Shown here: positions 1 through 49,308 of the stretch, piece after piece
Numbering within the stretch: position 1 is the first letter of the stretch
How the letters are laid out: every line of letters starts with the position of its first letter
DNA from: Cephalopachus bancanus
Taxonomy: Eukaryota > Chordata > Mammalia > Primates > Tarsiidae
Direction of reading: 5' to 3'
NCBI GenBank assembly: GCA_027257055.1
Contig: JAPVLO010000001.1
Coordinates: forward strand, 16,658,501-16,722,500
Length of the DNA: 64,000 nucleotides
Made by a program: the position numbers and the translations under genes
Notes under the pieces: model-generated
The model's input: the letters and a program-made list of their open reading frames with translations, nothing else
What the model was told of the DNA's origin: nothing
Databases searched by the model: none

Positions 1-429
1 TCGGCCCGGGGCCTGGCCGGGGTCCCTCAGCACCACATGGCGCTTCTGTTCTGAGCCTGTTATGTCTCTAACGCACCTAGATGAACCCAGAACGGGAGAA
101 GACCCTGGCCGGAGGAAGCCCCAACACACCCGCAGCCAAGGTCGGCCTCACACCCTCTGGGCGTCTTCCTCACTTTCCCTCTGACGAGTCTGCCTCGCGC
201 TTGGTCCGACCAACTTTCGTCGGGTTTTAAGCACGAAGCGGCAAGATGCTTTTCGTTTCCCAAAACAGCTTACAGCTAATTTTAAGGGACTGTGCACAGT
301 TTCACAAAACAGCCCGCCGTAACTTAACCAATCTCTTACTGGTGGACATGTGTGCCACCTAGGTCCCCGTCTCGAATAGCAGCACACAGGACAGACTGTT
401 TTCACATTTTTGTGAAAAACAGGAATTTT

Positions 430-730
430 ACTTATTTATTTATTTATTTTTTGAGTGGGAGTCTCACTCTGTCGCCCAGACCGGAGTGCAGTGGCTGCTC
501 CCGGCCCCCGCAGCCTCGACCTGCCGGGCTCCGGCGATCCTTCCGCCTCAGCCTTCTGAGTAGCGGGAATTACAGGCGCGTGCTACCATGCCCGGCTGAT
601 GTTTGATTTCTTGTAGAGACGAGGTCTGGCCAAGTTGCCCAGGCGGGTCTCGAACCCGCGGGCTCAGGCAATACACTCACCTCAGCCTCCCAAGGCGTGG
701 GATTACAGGCTGAGCCACCGAACCCGGCTG
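430..730 (-). repeat. Alu, full length, variant family
   Basis: Plus strand starts with a T-rich tail and GAGTCTCACTCTGTCGCCCAGA and ends CTGAGCCACCGAACCCGGC. It carries the window-specific 'CTCCGGCGATCCTTCCGCC' right-arm sequence. Confidence 0.95.
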
Positions 731-828
731 GAATTTTTTCTTCATATGGCTTCTAAAGAGTAGATTGGCCGGGCGGAGTTCAGCTTCACCCCACGCTCTG
801 AAGGCTCTTGGCACTTACTGCCAAGTTA

Positions 829-1078
829 CTTTATTTTTTTAATTTTTATTTTAATTTTTTGAGTCAGAGTCTTACTCTGTCTCCCAGGCTGGAGTGCAGT
901 GGCACGCTCACAGCCACCCAGCAACGACCTGCTGGGCTCCGGCGATCCTTCTGCCTCAGCCTTCCGAGGAGCCAGAACTATAGGCTCACGCTACCATGCC
1001 TGGCTAATTGTTGATTTATTGTAGAGACGAGGTCTCACCAAGTTGCCTGGGCTGGTCCCGAACTCCTGGTCTCGGCTG
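829..1078 (-). repeat. Alu, left end missing
   Basis: Tail and right arm present, then the match stops after the GAACTCCTGGTCTCGGCT part of the left arm, before the final 'CAAAGTGCTGGGATTACAGG' segment. Confidence 0.9.
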
Positions 1079-1107
1079 CCAAGTTACTTTATAAAAAGCC
1101 GGTCCAA

Positions 1108-1407
1108 GCTGGGCTTGGTGGCTCAGCCTGTAATCCTGAGCCTTTGGGAGGCTGAGGTGAGTGGACTGCCTGAGCCCGCGGGTTCGAGACCCGCCTGGGC
1201 AGGCGAGACCTCATCTCTACAATAAAATCCAAAAATCAGCCGGTCATGGTAGCGCGCGACTGTAAGTTTGGCTACTCGGAAGGCTGAGGCGGAAGGATCG
1301 CCAGAGCCCAGCAGGTCGAGGCTGCGGTGGCCGGGAGCGGCCGCTGCACTCCAGTCTGGGCGACAGAGTGAGACTCCAACTCAAAAAAAAAAATAAATAA
1401 AAGATAA
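1108..1407 (+). repeat. Alu, full length, variant family
   Basis: Starts GCTGGGCTTGGTGGCTCAGCC and ends GACTCCAACTCAAAAAAAAAAATAAATAAA; shortened 'GGGCAGGCGAGACC' in the left arm. Confidence 0.95.
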
Positions 1408-2245
1408 AAAGCCAGTCCAGTGCCAAGTCCCCCAGGAGCATCTGTCCTGGCACCTTCTCAAAGGGAGCGAGTGTCTGGATGCTGGACCGACCGTGTTCAG
1501 CTCCTGCCTTTGGTCCCCACGTGCAGCATGTGATCCCGTGGGCCATGCGTCTTCTCTGGGCTCGGCTGTGCGTCGCTGCTGGGTTTTACTTGCAGGAGGC
1601 AGAGCCCACCCTGCAGACGGTGAGGGGAAAGGCTGCGGGGGCCGGGCTGGCAGCCCTCACTCCCAGGGCGCAGTCCTGCTGGCCGGCACACGGGGCTTCC
1701 TTCTCCGGGTTCCTCAGAAGACTTCTCTGCACAACCAGGAGATGCCAGGCCACTCACCTGCCCTCACTGCTGCGAACCCAGAACCTGCCACCCCCGTCCC
1801 ACCCTCGGCCCCACCCTGGGGAAGGGGCATCTCACTGGCAGGCCTGAGTGTGGCCTGGGGGTGAGGGGGCTGGGGCCGAAGGCTGGGGGCTGAGGAGGCT
1901 GGGGCCTGGGGCTTCAGTGCAGAGGAGCCAGGATGTGCATCCAGGGCTCTGCTGCCATGTAGAAAACCACCCCTGAAGGTCAGTGAAGGACACGCTTGAG
2001 CCTCCTGGGCCCCCACGTCCCCCCATGAGAACTCTTGGGAGTTCCCCCTTCGTCCTCTTTTTGTGCCTTGTTTTTTTTGTTTATTCGTTGGGTTTTTTTA
2101 GAAAGCAGGATTTATTAAGAGGACAGAAAAGCTCCCACAGTGGGAGGGGATGTTTGGTTTTTGCTTCTGGAATGGAGCTTCTTCTGTTGACAAAGCTCAA
2201 GAATGTCCTCATTATTTTATTTAAAAAAGTTGTGTGTGTGTGTTT

Positions 2246-2350
2246 TGTAGAGATGTTACCGGGCTGATCTTGAACTCTTGGCCTCAAGCGATCCTCCTGC
2301 CTCGGCCTCCCAAGTAGCCGGGAATGCAGACACGCACCCCTATGCCTGGC
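2246..2350 (-). repeat. Alu-related monomer or fragment
   Basis: Plus strand TTGTAGAGATG, GATCTTGAACTCTTGGCCTC and GCCTCGGCCTCCCAAGTAGCC; about 100 bases, old. Confidence 0.6.
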
Positions 2351-2942
2351 TTCTCCGTTATTTTATCATCATCATTATGGATGGATTGGGCAATGGAAAC
2401 TAGTAAGTTATTTGGTGTTTTTTGGTCTTTGTTTATGACATGTTCGAGAAATTTCTCTCCAGTTGGAGAGTTGCTGGTGGGTCGGCCTCCTTCGAGTCTG
2501 AGTTTGAGCGGGGCAGAGAGCCACCCTGCCATCTGCCTTTCACAAACCACCGTGCCTTTGTTCCTTCAGGGAAAGGCCCAGCGTGCTCGCTGGCTTAGGG
2601 CGTTCACAGGGGGACTTTCTGGTAGGTCCCTGTGCCTTCCAGTGAGTTCGAGGTACTGCCCCGGGGGGGGGGCCGAGCTGGCTGGGTCTCGGCCGTCATG
2701 GCGGGCTCTGGGGTGGCCATGTGAGGTCACTTCCTGCCAGAAATCCACTGTGGTCACAGAAACTCAGCAATCCACCAGAATCCACCCAGAGTGGCACGTG
2801 GATGTCTTCCCTCGTGGTTGGGGCTTTTCTGTCTTGTTTGGGAAAACTTTGCCCACCACAAGCTCAGCGCGATATCCCGGGAATGATGCTTGACCAAATT
2901 CATATGCACAGCAGTCTCAGACGCCTTCAATAAGAGCTTTTT

Positions 2943-3259
2943 CAGCCGGGCTCGGTGGCTCAGCCTGTGATCCCGCGCCTTTGGGAGGCTGAGGTGAGTG
3001 GATTGCCTGGGCCCGCGGGTTCAAGACCTGCCTGGGCAACTTGGTGAGACCTCATCTCTGCAATAAATCAAAAAATTAGCCGGATGTGGTAGCGCCTGCC
3101 TGTAGTTCCAGCTATTTGGAAGGCTGAGGTGGAAGGATCGCCAGAGCCCAGCAAGTCGAGGCTGCAGTGGCCGGGGGCGGCCACTGAACTCAAGCCTGGG
3201 CGACAGAGTGAGACTCCAACTCAAAATAAATAAATAAATAAATAAATAAAAATAAATAA
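2943..3259 (+). repeat. Alu, full length, variant family
   Basis: Starts AGCCGGGCTCGGTGGCTCAGCC, has ATCCCGCGCCTTTGGGAGG and CAATAAATCAAAAAATTAG, and ends in a (TAAA)n tail. Confidence 0.95.
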
Positions 3260-3279
3260 GAGCTTTTTCTTTTCTTCCT

Positions 3280-3572
3280 TTTTTTTTTAAGTCGGAGTCT
3301 CACTCTGTTGCCCAGGCTGGAGTGCAGTGGCACGTTGCTCACGGCCACCCCAGCCTCACCTGCTGAACTCAGGAGATTCTCCCGCCTCTGCCTTCCAGGT
3401 AGCCGGAACCACAGGCATGCACCACCATGCCCGACTGGCTTTTTTGATTTATTGTAGAGACGAGGTCTCACCAAGTTGCCCAGGCTGGTCTCGAACCCCC
3501 AGTCTCAGGCAATTCTCTCGCCCCCACCTCCTGAAGTGCTGGGATGACAGGCGTGAGCCATAGTGCCTGGCT
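3280..3572 (-). repeat. Alu, full length
   Basis: T-run, GTCGGAGTCTCACTCTGTTGCCC and terminal GTGAGCCATAGTGCCTGGC. Lies tail to tail with the preceding plus-strand Alu. Confidence 0.95.
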
Positions 3573-3573
3573 C

Positions 3574-3731
3574 ATTTTTTATTTTTAGAGACGGAGACTC
3601 GCTTTATTTTTAGAGATGGGCCCTGGCCGGAGTGTAGTGGTGTGATCGTAGCTCACTCCTGGACTCAAGAGCTCCTTCGGCCTTGGCCTCCCAAGTAGCT
3701 GGGTCTCAGGTGTGAGCCACAGCGCTTGGCC
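3574..3731 (-). repeat. Alu monomer (FRAM-like)
   Basis: A single arm, from the AGAGACGGAGACTCGCTTT tail region through GGAGTGTAGTGGTGTGATCG to GTGAGCCACAGCGCTTGGCC. Confidence 0.8.
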
Positions 3732-4451
3732 AAAAACAGCCTTTACATGAAAAGTTCTTGATCATAAGAGAGGCTGCACAATGAAGCGGCTTCACTGACA
3801 GGGCTTTTCTAGTAGGACAAGAGGTGCCTGGACATCCAAGGCCTCCCTGGCTGCTGCCGGGCTGGAGCTCTGTGGAACACGGGGTGTTGGCTCATTTCAG
3901 AGCTCGAGCCCTTCTCCTCCCAGACGCTGGGAACCCGCACCCCTCCACCACTTCCCCATGGCACGGCAGCTGCCCTGAATGCAGATTTCGTGGTCTCGGT
4001 GTCATGTGAACCCACGCCAACCGTGATCAGATTCTCGTGGAAAGTCACTCGCCATCTTCTCCTGCCCAGAGGGGCCGAGGTGCCGGAGGAGAGCGGCCCT
4101 GCCCAGCCCCACGCACTCACACCCCCCTCCTCTCTGTCCAGTCCCCCCCGAGTGTCCCCACGATGCTCCAGCCCTTGAGCCCCTGGTGCCCGCGACGCCG
4201 TCTTTGGCAGGCGCGGTTGTCCCCACTGGCCTGGGGGTCCTGGGGTTGCCCGCTCTTCAGGCTCACCTGAGGTCCTCCTGCAGGCCTGGGCACCCCGGGG
4301 CAGAGCCTCCCCCGCGGGTGGCCGCGGGACCCTCCACACCAGGGCCCAGCCGCGTCTGCCTCCCCCCCACAGGCCACTCCCCCCCGGGTCCCGCCCCCTC
4401 TGTGCAGCTGCCTTGACGGCGCAGGGAAGAGGCGCGGGACAGAAAACGTAC

Positions 4452-4457
4452 TTTATT
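4452..4457 (-). terminator. ADPRHL1: Candidate poly(A) signal, ADPRHL1 long form
   Basis: AATAAA on the minus strand (TTTATT on plus). It is the first canonical hexamer I find downstream of the long-form stop and would give a 3' UTR of about 3.5 kb that crosses two Alus. The distance makes this tentative; a non-canonical signal nearer the stop is possible. Confidence 0.35.
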
Positions 4458-4688
4458 TCCTTTCCTGAAATTATATCCAGCTGAGTGAAGTTAGTAAAAA
4501 TACAGGGAGAGAATACAACAAAATACATTTGGCAATTTTTTTGACTAATTCGTTTTAGAGTTGTTTACATACAAAGAAGAATAGAAACAAGAAAAATGTT
4601 AATAAATAGCTATAACCTAAAACATAACTAAAAAAATCAGGATTCTACAAATTAATGGCAAAGATACCCTCATTAAAAAATAAGGATG

Positions 4689-5006
4689 TGGCTGGGCTTG
4701 GTGGCTCAACCTGTCATCCCAGCACTTTGGGAGGCTGAGGCAAGTGGATTGCCTGAGCCTGCGGGTTCGAGACCAGCCCGGCAGCTTGGCGAGAACTCAT
4801 CTCTACAATAAATAAAAAATTAGCCAGGCGTGGTAGCGCGCACCTGTAGTTCCGGCTCCTTGGAAGGCTGCGGTGGAAGGATCCCCAGAGCCCAGCAGGT
4901 CGAGGCTGCGGTGGCCGGGAGCAGCCACTGCACTCCAGTCTGGGCGACAGAGTGAGACTCTGACTCAGAAAAATAAAATAAAATAAAATAAATAAATAAA
5001 AAATAA
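4689..5006 (+). repeat. Alu, full length
   Basis: GGCTGGGCTTGGTGGCTCAACC start, GACTCTGACTCAGAAAAATAAAAT tail. Confidence 0.95.
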
Positions 5007-5772
5007 GGAAGTGATGTTGAACTTGTAAAACTGCAGATAGCGGCAGTGTCCCTGGGCAATGGTCTTGATGACAGCCGCACCCTCGCAATGTCCCGTGTGA
5101 CCCTCAGACTTGCCGGGGCCAGTCGCCGCCTTCCTATTGGGGCCAGAGACACAGGGCACATACAGGGGCCTGGACACGGCAGAAGGGAGCGACAGAAACC
5201 GCAGGAAGGTGTGGGTCGCCGCCACCGCCCAGATGTGCAACATCAGGCACGTGGACTCAGAATCCGGGACAAGGTCCTGGTGTGCTTTTTCTGTCTGTTT
5301 CACTTTGGGTTTGGTTTGAAAGGCCGCGAGGGTGGCCGGCATGCCGCGCTTCTGAGACGGTGATCTTGGACTTTGGCCACCGCAGCCTTGGCCTTGCTGG
5401 AGACGACAGTCATTTCTGCAGGGGACGCCTTCTGTGTGGTCTCTGGCTTCCGCGTCTCAGCGTCATGTGAACTTGCACGCGCTGCCCTCGGGTCCTCGAG
5501 AAAGTCTCTCGCAGTTTTTCCCTGGACGCAGAGTTGCCCCGCGCCAAGGACAGCGTCACCCTGGGCAGCATCTTGCAAACCGAGCAGAGTCAGGTGGGTG
5601 GTCCCGCCGGCTGCTCAGACCCTGCACCTGCTGAGTGATCCGGGGGGCTGGGAATGTGGCATCTCCAGAGCTGGGATCCAGGGGAGGTTCTGACCCTTTC
5701 CCATCGCCTACACAACCCCCTTGGTGCAGTCTTCAGGGCACTTTCGGGTCTCTTTGAAAACAGCAACGTGAG

Positions 5773-6061
5773 TGTTTTTTCGAGTGAGAGTCTCGCTCTG
5801 TCGCCCAGGCTGGAGGGCAGCAGCACGCTCCCGGCCCCCGCAGCCTCGACCTGCTGGGCTCCGGCGATCCTTCTGCCTCAGCCTTCCGAGTAGCCGGTAC
5901 TACAGGCTTGCCCCACTGCACCCGGCTAATTTTTTGATTTCTTGTAGAGACGCGGTCTCGCCAACTTGCCCAGGCGGGCCTCGAACCTGCAGGCTCCGGC
6001 AATCCTCTCGCCTCGGCCTCCCCAAGTGCTGGGATGGCAGACGTGAGTCACGGCACCTGGC
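5773..6061 (-). repeat. Alu, full length
   Basis: GAGTGAGAGTCTCGCTCTGTCGCC start on plus; ends GAGTCACGGCACCTGGC. Confidence 0.95.
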
Positions 6062-7454
6062 AACGGCCCAGGCCTGTGCTATCCTCATCTCTGCCGTCCA
6101 CTCTCGCAGTGCCTGGAGTCTTCCCCGGAGCCGAGCCGCTTCCCCAGTGTGTGGAAAGCTGCAGACCGAGCCGAGCCTCCCAGCTCCAGGGAAGACATGC
6201 GGCGGGCAGATGTGGGCCTCGGGACCCAGCCCTGTGCTTGTCTCCGGAGCCTCTGGGGCGTGGTGGCTCCGAAGGCCAACCCCGACTCTGGGTCAGATCC
6301 ACGACGCGGCAGGGCCGCCACACCCCTGAGGCCGTGTGCTCTGTGAGAGGGGATGTCCCGTCCTCGTGGATGTCGGCTGCACCCCGGCGAGACCCTGCGG
6401 CCAAGTCCGTGCCAGCCCCAGCTCTGGCCTCCCCCAGGGGCCCGCCGGGGAGGGGGACCCGGCACCAGAGGGAGGCGAGCCCGGCCCTCGCCGCCTCCAC
6501 ACGCACCACCTCGTGCCCAGAGCCCACTCACCCGGCAGAGGCCCCACGGGTTGGGCATGGCCTGCTCTGTTGGGGGAGGCCCTGGGCCCTCTGAGGGGCC
6601 ATGCAGGCCGCCCCGCCCCCGAGCCTGGCGCACCGGCGTGCTCCTTCCTGACGCAGCGTCTGCAAGTCCTTGCAGGCGAGGGTGTCTCCCACCACCTGGG
6701 TTTCAAATGACTCGCTCCTGGGCGAGGGGAGGGCGCGAGCAGCAGCTCGCTGGAGCCCCCGGCCCTCAGTGACGCCGTCTGGGGCGGCAGACCCCCTCAG
6801 GGTCCTCGGGCCCAGTTCTCAGGGCTCCGCGGCTTCCCCGTGCGGGAACTTGATGGGCATTTCCTGGCCCATTTCTGGGGACGCAGACTCCAGGCCCGAC
6901 ACCCAGTGTCCGCCTACCTGCTTGGTGACGCTGTGGCCGGCAGGACCCAGGCACCCACCAGGAGTCTGTGACTGCAGCAGCTCTGCCCCTTCTTTCCAGA
7001 CATGCAGACTGGGTGCCGGCTGCAGGCTCTGGCTCTGGGCCTGCCCGTGGTGGGTGCGTGGCCACGTCAGAGCATAGCAGGGTGTGGGCTCGTGGGTGAG
7101 AGGCAGGACGCGCCCAGGGCACTGGCTTCACAGAAGGGCGACCAGGACACACTCAGATGCCGTCCTGATGCCGAGATGCTGGGGGGTGGCACACTCGGAG
7201 AAGAGATGGGGATGGCTGTGGACACCCCCATAAATGTGAAACAGGACGCGGAGGCCACGGGGTTCTGAGATGCACGGAGAGAAGGTGCCACTGCATGTGA
7301 CTCGGTCCCGCCGAGATGAGGTCACGTAACGGTGGAAGGAGAGGATGAAGACCGCCTCTCTCGGGAACAAGGATGTGTCCACGTGGAGACCTGAGCAGGG
7401 AAGCCCAGTGTCCAGTGGAAGTTGAGACCCCGGGAGGTTGGGTTCAGACAGGGC

Positions 7455-7927
7455 AGGGTCTCTCTGGGGGGGCGGGTCTCCCTAGATGGGGCAGAGTCTC
7501 ATTAGGCAGAGTGGGGTCTCCCTAGGTGGGGCAAGGTCTCTCTAGAAGGGGTAGGGTCTCTTTAGATGGGGCGGGGTCTCCCTAGGTAGGGCGGGGTCTT
7601 TCTGCACCTGCTCTTAGAGGGCCCAGAAGCCATGGGCAGCGCCTTTCTAGATGGGTTGGGCTTTCCTTAGATGGGGCGGGTTCTCCCTAAGCTGGGCGGG
7701 TCTTTCTCGGTGGTGTGGGAGCTCCCTAGAGGGGGTGTGGTCTTTCTGGGTGGGACCAGGGCTTACTAGACAGGGTGGGGTCTCCTTAGATGGGGCAGGG
7801 TCTCCCTAGGTAAGAGAGGTCTTTCTAGATGGGGTGGGGTCTCCTTAAATGTGGTGGGGTCTCCCTAGATGGGGCAGGGCCTCCTAGGCAAGAGCCGTCT
7901 TTCTAGATGGGGCGGGGTCTCCCTAGA
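7455..7927. repeat. G-rich minisatellite next to the ADPRHL1 long-form stop
   Basis: Degenerate tandem copies of GGTCTCCCTAGATGGGGC, spaced about 20-30 bases, with a short non-repetitive gap near 7600-7640. It ends within about 15 bases of the stop codon at 7939, so in the transcript it would be the first part of the 3' UTR and C-rich. Plus-strand G-runs of three to five could support quadruplex structure. Confidence 0.85.
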
Positions 7928-7938
7928 CCCACAAGACC

Positions 7939-45421
<37,483 letters not shown>

Positions 45422-45510
45422 TCAGTGCAACGTGCGGCCTCTTGTGTCTGGCTTCTTTCACTCGGCATCATGCTGAGAGACACAAGGTTGACCTGAGTGG
45501 TTTCATCTTT

Positions 45511-45795
45511 TAGAGAACTTTTCGAGTCGGGGTCTCACTCCTCGCCCAGGCTAGAGCGCAGTGGGATGGTCGCAGCTCAACAGCCTTGACCTCCTGCGCG
45601 ATCCTTCCACCTCAGCCTCCTGAGCAGCAGGGATTACAGGTGCACTCCACCACATCTGGCTAATTTCTTTGATTTTCTTTGTAGAGTTGAGGTCTCTCTA
45701 TTGCCCAGCCTGGTCTCAAACTCTGGCCTCAAGAGATCCTCCTGCCTCAGCCTCCCAAATGCTGGGATTACAAACCCGCGCCACCGTGCCTGGTC
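45511..45795 (-). repeat. Alu, older type
   Basis: GAGTCGGGGTCTCACTCCTCGCCC through CGCCACCGTGCCTGG. Confidence 0.9.
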
Positions 45796-46431
45796 TAGAA
45801 AGCTTTTCTTCCTGATTATAAAATGTGTTTACGAGGAAAACTTGGAAATTCAGCATAAAGGAAAAAGCACATCGAGCTCCTGTGTGAAAGATGACGTCTT
45901 CTCACCGCTCAGTGCTTAGTGAGAGTCTCTCCGAATTGCATGGCTCTGGAGTGCAACGCGGCGAACGTGTCAGCGGAGCGCAAAGCCTCGCAAGGAGGCT
46001 ACTGTAATGCCAGCCTTCAGCTCCATGAATGCTAACCTCCCTGCCAGTTTATGAAGGGGGGTTCGCGCCCAGGGAGAGGCGGGGTCAGGCCGAGCGTGAG
46101 CGCCAGGGCTCCTCACTTGAGACCAGCCCGGAAAACAGTCTGTCTTGCGACCCCACCCACAGCAGGCCTCGCTGTGGCCAGGGAGCTGGGGGCCGCATGT
46201 CTCCCTCCCAGCCCTGGGGACCCAGCTTGTGCCAGACCCCGGAGGAGCCAGAGGGAGTGACACCTGGGCCTCGGAAGCTCTTCTGGTAGAAATAAAATGG
46301 CTTTGAGTACACCGCATTTAAGTAAACGTACAGTATGATGTCAGCTGGTAAAATCGAGGCTCTGAGTTCACTCCAGCTGGCACAACTCTGGGATTCTGAA
46401 ACAAACAGTCCTTCAGAAGCAGGACGTCTTG

Positions 46432-46770
46432 GCCAGGCACAGCGGCTGGGTCTGTAATCCCAGCACTTTAGGAGTCCGAGGCAGGAGCCTCACTTGAGCC
46501 CAGAGTTTGAGACCAGCCTGATGTGAGTAACCCTGTCTTTTGTAGCAACACCTCATCTCTACAAAAAAAAAAAAAAAAAAAATCAGCTGGGCGTGGCGGC
46601 ACACACCTGTAGTCCCAGATACTTGGGAGGCTGATGTGGGAGGACTGCTTCAGCCTAGGAAGTCAAGGCTGCGGTGAGCCATGACTGTGCCACTGCGCTC
46701 CAGCCTGGGCGACAGAGTGAGAGCCTGTCTCCAAAAAAAGAAAAAGGAAAGAAAGAGAAAAAGTAAAGAA
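46432..46770 (+). repeat. Alu, older type
   Basis: GCCAGGCACAGCGGCTGGGTC through GAGAGCCTGTCTCC and an A/G-rich tail, with a long A-run (46562-46582) in the centre. Confidence 0.95.
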
Positions 46771-47860
46771 GCAAAGCAAGCAAGCAAGCAGAGCAGATGC
46801 CTGTAGGCTCCCGACCCAGACAGCGAGACGGGACAGACTCGGGGGACGGCCCTTTCATCCAGACACCACCCTCCTAGGTTCAACAGCACGGTTTGCAGGA
46901 GCTGCAGCTCCTGGCTGAGTGAGGCGAAAACCTTCATCCAGGACGCTGGGGGCAGCTTCCGCGCCACGGGCCCGAGTCAGGGCGAGATGCGCCCAGCCGC
47001 AGTTCATTCAGCAAACACTCGCAGGGCCCCTGCCTTGACTAGGAACCGTGGATACAGCAGCAACCCCAGCAGGAAGCTGACTCGCCTCTGAGGCCTGGGC
47101 TCCGAGACGCGTGGAATGTCACACCGGAGCTTTTATTAAGCTCTCATAACGCAGCAACATGTGCTGCGCCACTGCGAGCGAGAGCCGACGACGTCCTCCC
47201 AGCGGTTCTGGGCAGCTGCGTGGCGAGGGTCGGGGGCCGTGTTTCTCAGGCCTGTTCCGGGGGACGGCGGGTTTCCGGTCTGCCTCTGGTTTATGTTCCC
47301 ATCAACGTTCCCGCACGTCCTGAATACATGATGCCTAGAATTTCCTCATGGACGGCCGCATTGAGCACATGGCGTGATGCTGAGAAAGAAACCACGTGAT
47401 AGAGGCTGTTTGGGGACATGATTGCTCAGTTGGGGGCACAGGCCAGACGCAGGGAAGGGACGTGTGTGCTGGTGTCTACCCAGGCGGGGGGCTTTTCGGC
47501 CATCCCGGGACCAAGCACAGGGCCCTGACAGCGGTAGCCGGGGTCCCTACCACCACGGAGAACTGCGGAGACAGGACACCAGAGACAAAATCTGCTTTAA
47601 TGCTCTGTTCTCAGCGTTTCACAGCATGCACGGCCCAAGTGTGAGTAAGAGAAGAAGCCACAATGTCTTGAGAGCCTTTCTCCAATCACAAATATTCAGC
47701 GTCTGTCAACACCCCTCAGAGCTTTACATCTCAAAAACAGAGAGGTGTGCAGATCTCTGTAAGTTCAAGAGGACTGTATGAACTCTACAAACTCTTCTGA
47801 ACAGAACAGTTACGTGCCAAGAACCCAGGGAGCCCAGAGATGCTTTGACATTCTTGAGGT

Positions 47861-47866
47861 TTTATT
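47861..47866 (-). terminator. DCUN1D2: DCUN1D2 poly(A) signal
   Basis: AATAAA on the minus strand within CTTTAATAAAACC, about 1.36 kb after the stop and the first canonical hexamer downstream. Cleavage is expected near 47845. Confidence 0.7.
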
Positions 47867-49228
47867 AAAGCTGGTTTTTGCTACATTAAACACTTCTTCT
47901 CTGAGGACCGCAGCTGTCTAAAGGGAGAGACGGCCGTCCTGCAGAATTGGAAGCAGAGCTCGCGGTGGGTATTGTGGCCAGGCAGGGGGAGCTGTGCGGG
48001 CCGGGTCTCCTCACACCCATCCGCCCACGTGCCTGCCACCGGCGTGGCCGTTGGCTCAGAGGCAGCGGCGCGACTGCTGTGAGCACAGACCTCAGCCGCA
48101 GGCATTCCCCAAGACTCGGGCAGATCCCGCCCCGGCCTGGCTGGACGCACTGGGTCCAGGCTGCCTGGTGGTCTCTCCCCTCCGGGGGAGCAGCCCGGCG
48201 ACCGCTCCCCAGGTGCAGAAAGGCACACTTGTGACACGAGGTCTCGGCACACATGAGGTAGGTGCAGACGGTGAGGTCTAGAACGACATCAGCCTCCATG
48301 CCAGGCCATGGGTCCTGCCCTGCCAGGCAGACGGTGGGACAACGGGCCGTGGCACGGTCGTGGCTCACACAGCCGACGAAGGTTTGGGGCTGGGTTGTTT
48401 GGACAACCTTGTGCGTTTTCGCTTGTGCGCAATGTGCTGGGTGGGGGCCTTCCAGACGCTGCAGATGGGCGTTCACGTCAACGTCTGTCACTCGTCAAAG
48501 AAATGCTTTTCATGGAAAAAGCTCTTTTTAAGTGTGGTAAAACATACTTTTAAATATACACTTTATGAAACTTCCTGGGAAGTTCGAGGACATTACTGGA
48601 AGTGAACTAGGGCCACGGACTTGTGAGCAGCTTAGCGCAAACTCCGCTGGGACCATGCCGCGCGGCTGTCCCACACGAGCCGTCACGGGGTCCAAAGCTG
48701 GAAAATGATTTCAGAGGAACATCCAGAGAAACAGAACAACGGTCCCGGAAAACGTGGCGAACGGTCATTCAAAAATAGAAATCCTGGAGTCCTGGCACCA
48801 GGCTTAGAGACACCATCCTCAGGGCAGGACCCTCCTCACTCCGACCTTGACCTTGTAAGAACGCAGCTCTCACAGAGGATGCCATCACTGCTCTCTACGG
48901 TCCCACTTCTGCAGGCGAGTGGCTGACGGCAGGCTCGCACCTTGTCAGGTGAGCAGGGCCTGCACCCTGCCGGTGCCAGCGGCTCCATGGCACATTTTTG
49001 TAAACAGAGTCATGCAGAATTCTCTTAAAGCAACAGCTATGCGGACACATCTCCAAACTCCAAAGCGGCTATTTCTCGAGGACTGGCCAGCGAGGTCCAC
49101 ACGCCTGTACCGCCATCCTCTGCAGAGTGAGACGGTCACCCTGACTTCACGACAGGCCAGGCAACTCCCAGCCAGCGAGGTGAGCCCTTGCAGACGCGAC
49201 ACCCACAGCCTGGTCCGCACGGCTCTGT
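47867..49228 (-). other. DCUN1D2: DCUN1D2 3' UTR
   Basis: Repeat-poor sequence between the stop and the first AATAAA. It is free of Alu insertions, unlike its flanks, which fits exonic constraint. No exon of another gene is recognised. Confidence 0.6.
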
Positions 49229-49308
49229 CTAGAAAGGCCTGCGCTTCCCGCCCGTGATGACGGGCCGTGCGTATTCCACAAAATCGTCGATCAGGACTGG
49301 CCACGCTC
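49229..49308 (-). CDS. DCUN1D2: DCUN1D2 last coding exon and stop
   Basis: The acceptor is GCCTCCCTGCAG. It encodes [14 protein letters not shown] and ends G-G-K-R-R-P-F with TAG at 49231-49229. The D-D-F-V-E-Y/W segment is the signature C-terminus of DCN1-like proteins. Confidence 0.95.

Larger units (their letters stand above)
1..4451. other. Intergenic flank, gene-free
   Basis: Apart from the Alus listed separately, the segments 1-429, 1408-2245, 2351-2942 and 3732-4451 are GC-rich unique sequence without exons I recognise. In human the next gene on this side is GRTP1; none of its coding sequence is visible here. Confidence 0.6.
4458..7938 (-). other. ADPRHL1: Putative 3' UTR or downstream flank of ADPRHL1 long form
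   Basis: No coding exon recognised. It holds the G-rich minisatellite, two Alus (4689-5006 and 5773-6061) and GC-rich unique DNA. The unique stretch 5007-5772 has overlapping minus-strand frames with some Lys/Ala-rich peptide, but no family match. 6062-7454 shows nothing I can name. Confidence 0.4.

Noticed and set aside
1..4451. GRTP1 exon at the left edge
   Set aside because: Expected neighbour by human gene order, but no TBC-domain peptide is visible on either strand.
4965..5342. Possible processed pseudogene on the minus strand
   Set aside because: I could not match the peptide to a ribosomal or other common retrogene family; kept only as an open observation.
6034..7077. Several 120-190 codon frames on both strands
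   Set aside because: All overlap, with Pro/Ala/Arg-rich random composition expected for high GC, and no splice structure.
46650..46967. Minus-strand 105-codon frame beginning M-A-R-K-L-P-P-A-S-W
   Set aside because: Most of it runs into an antisense Alu; the unique start is too short to support a gene.
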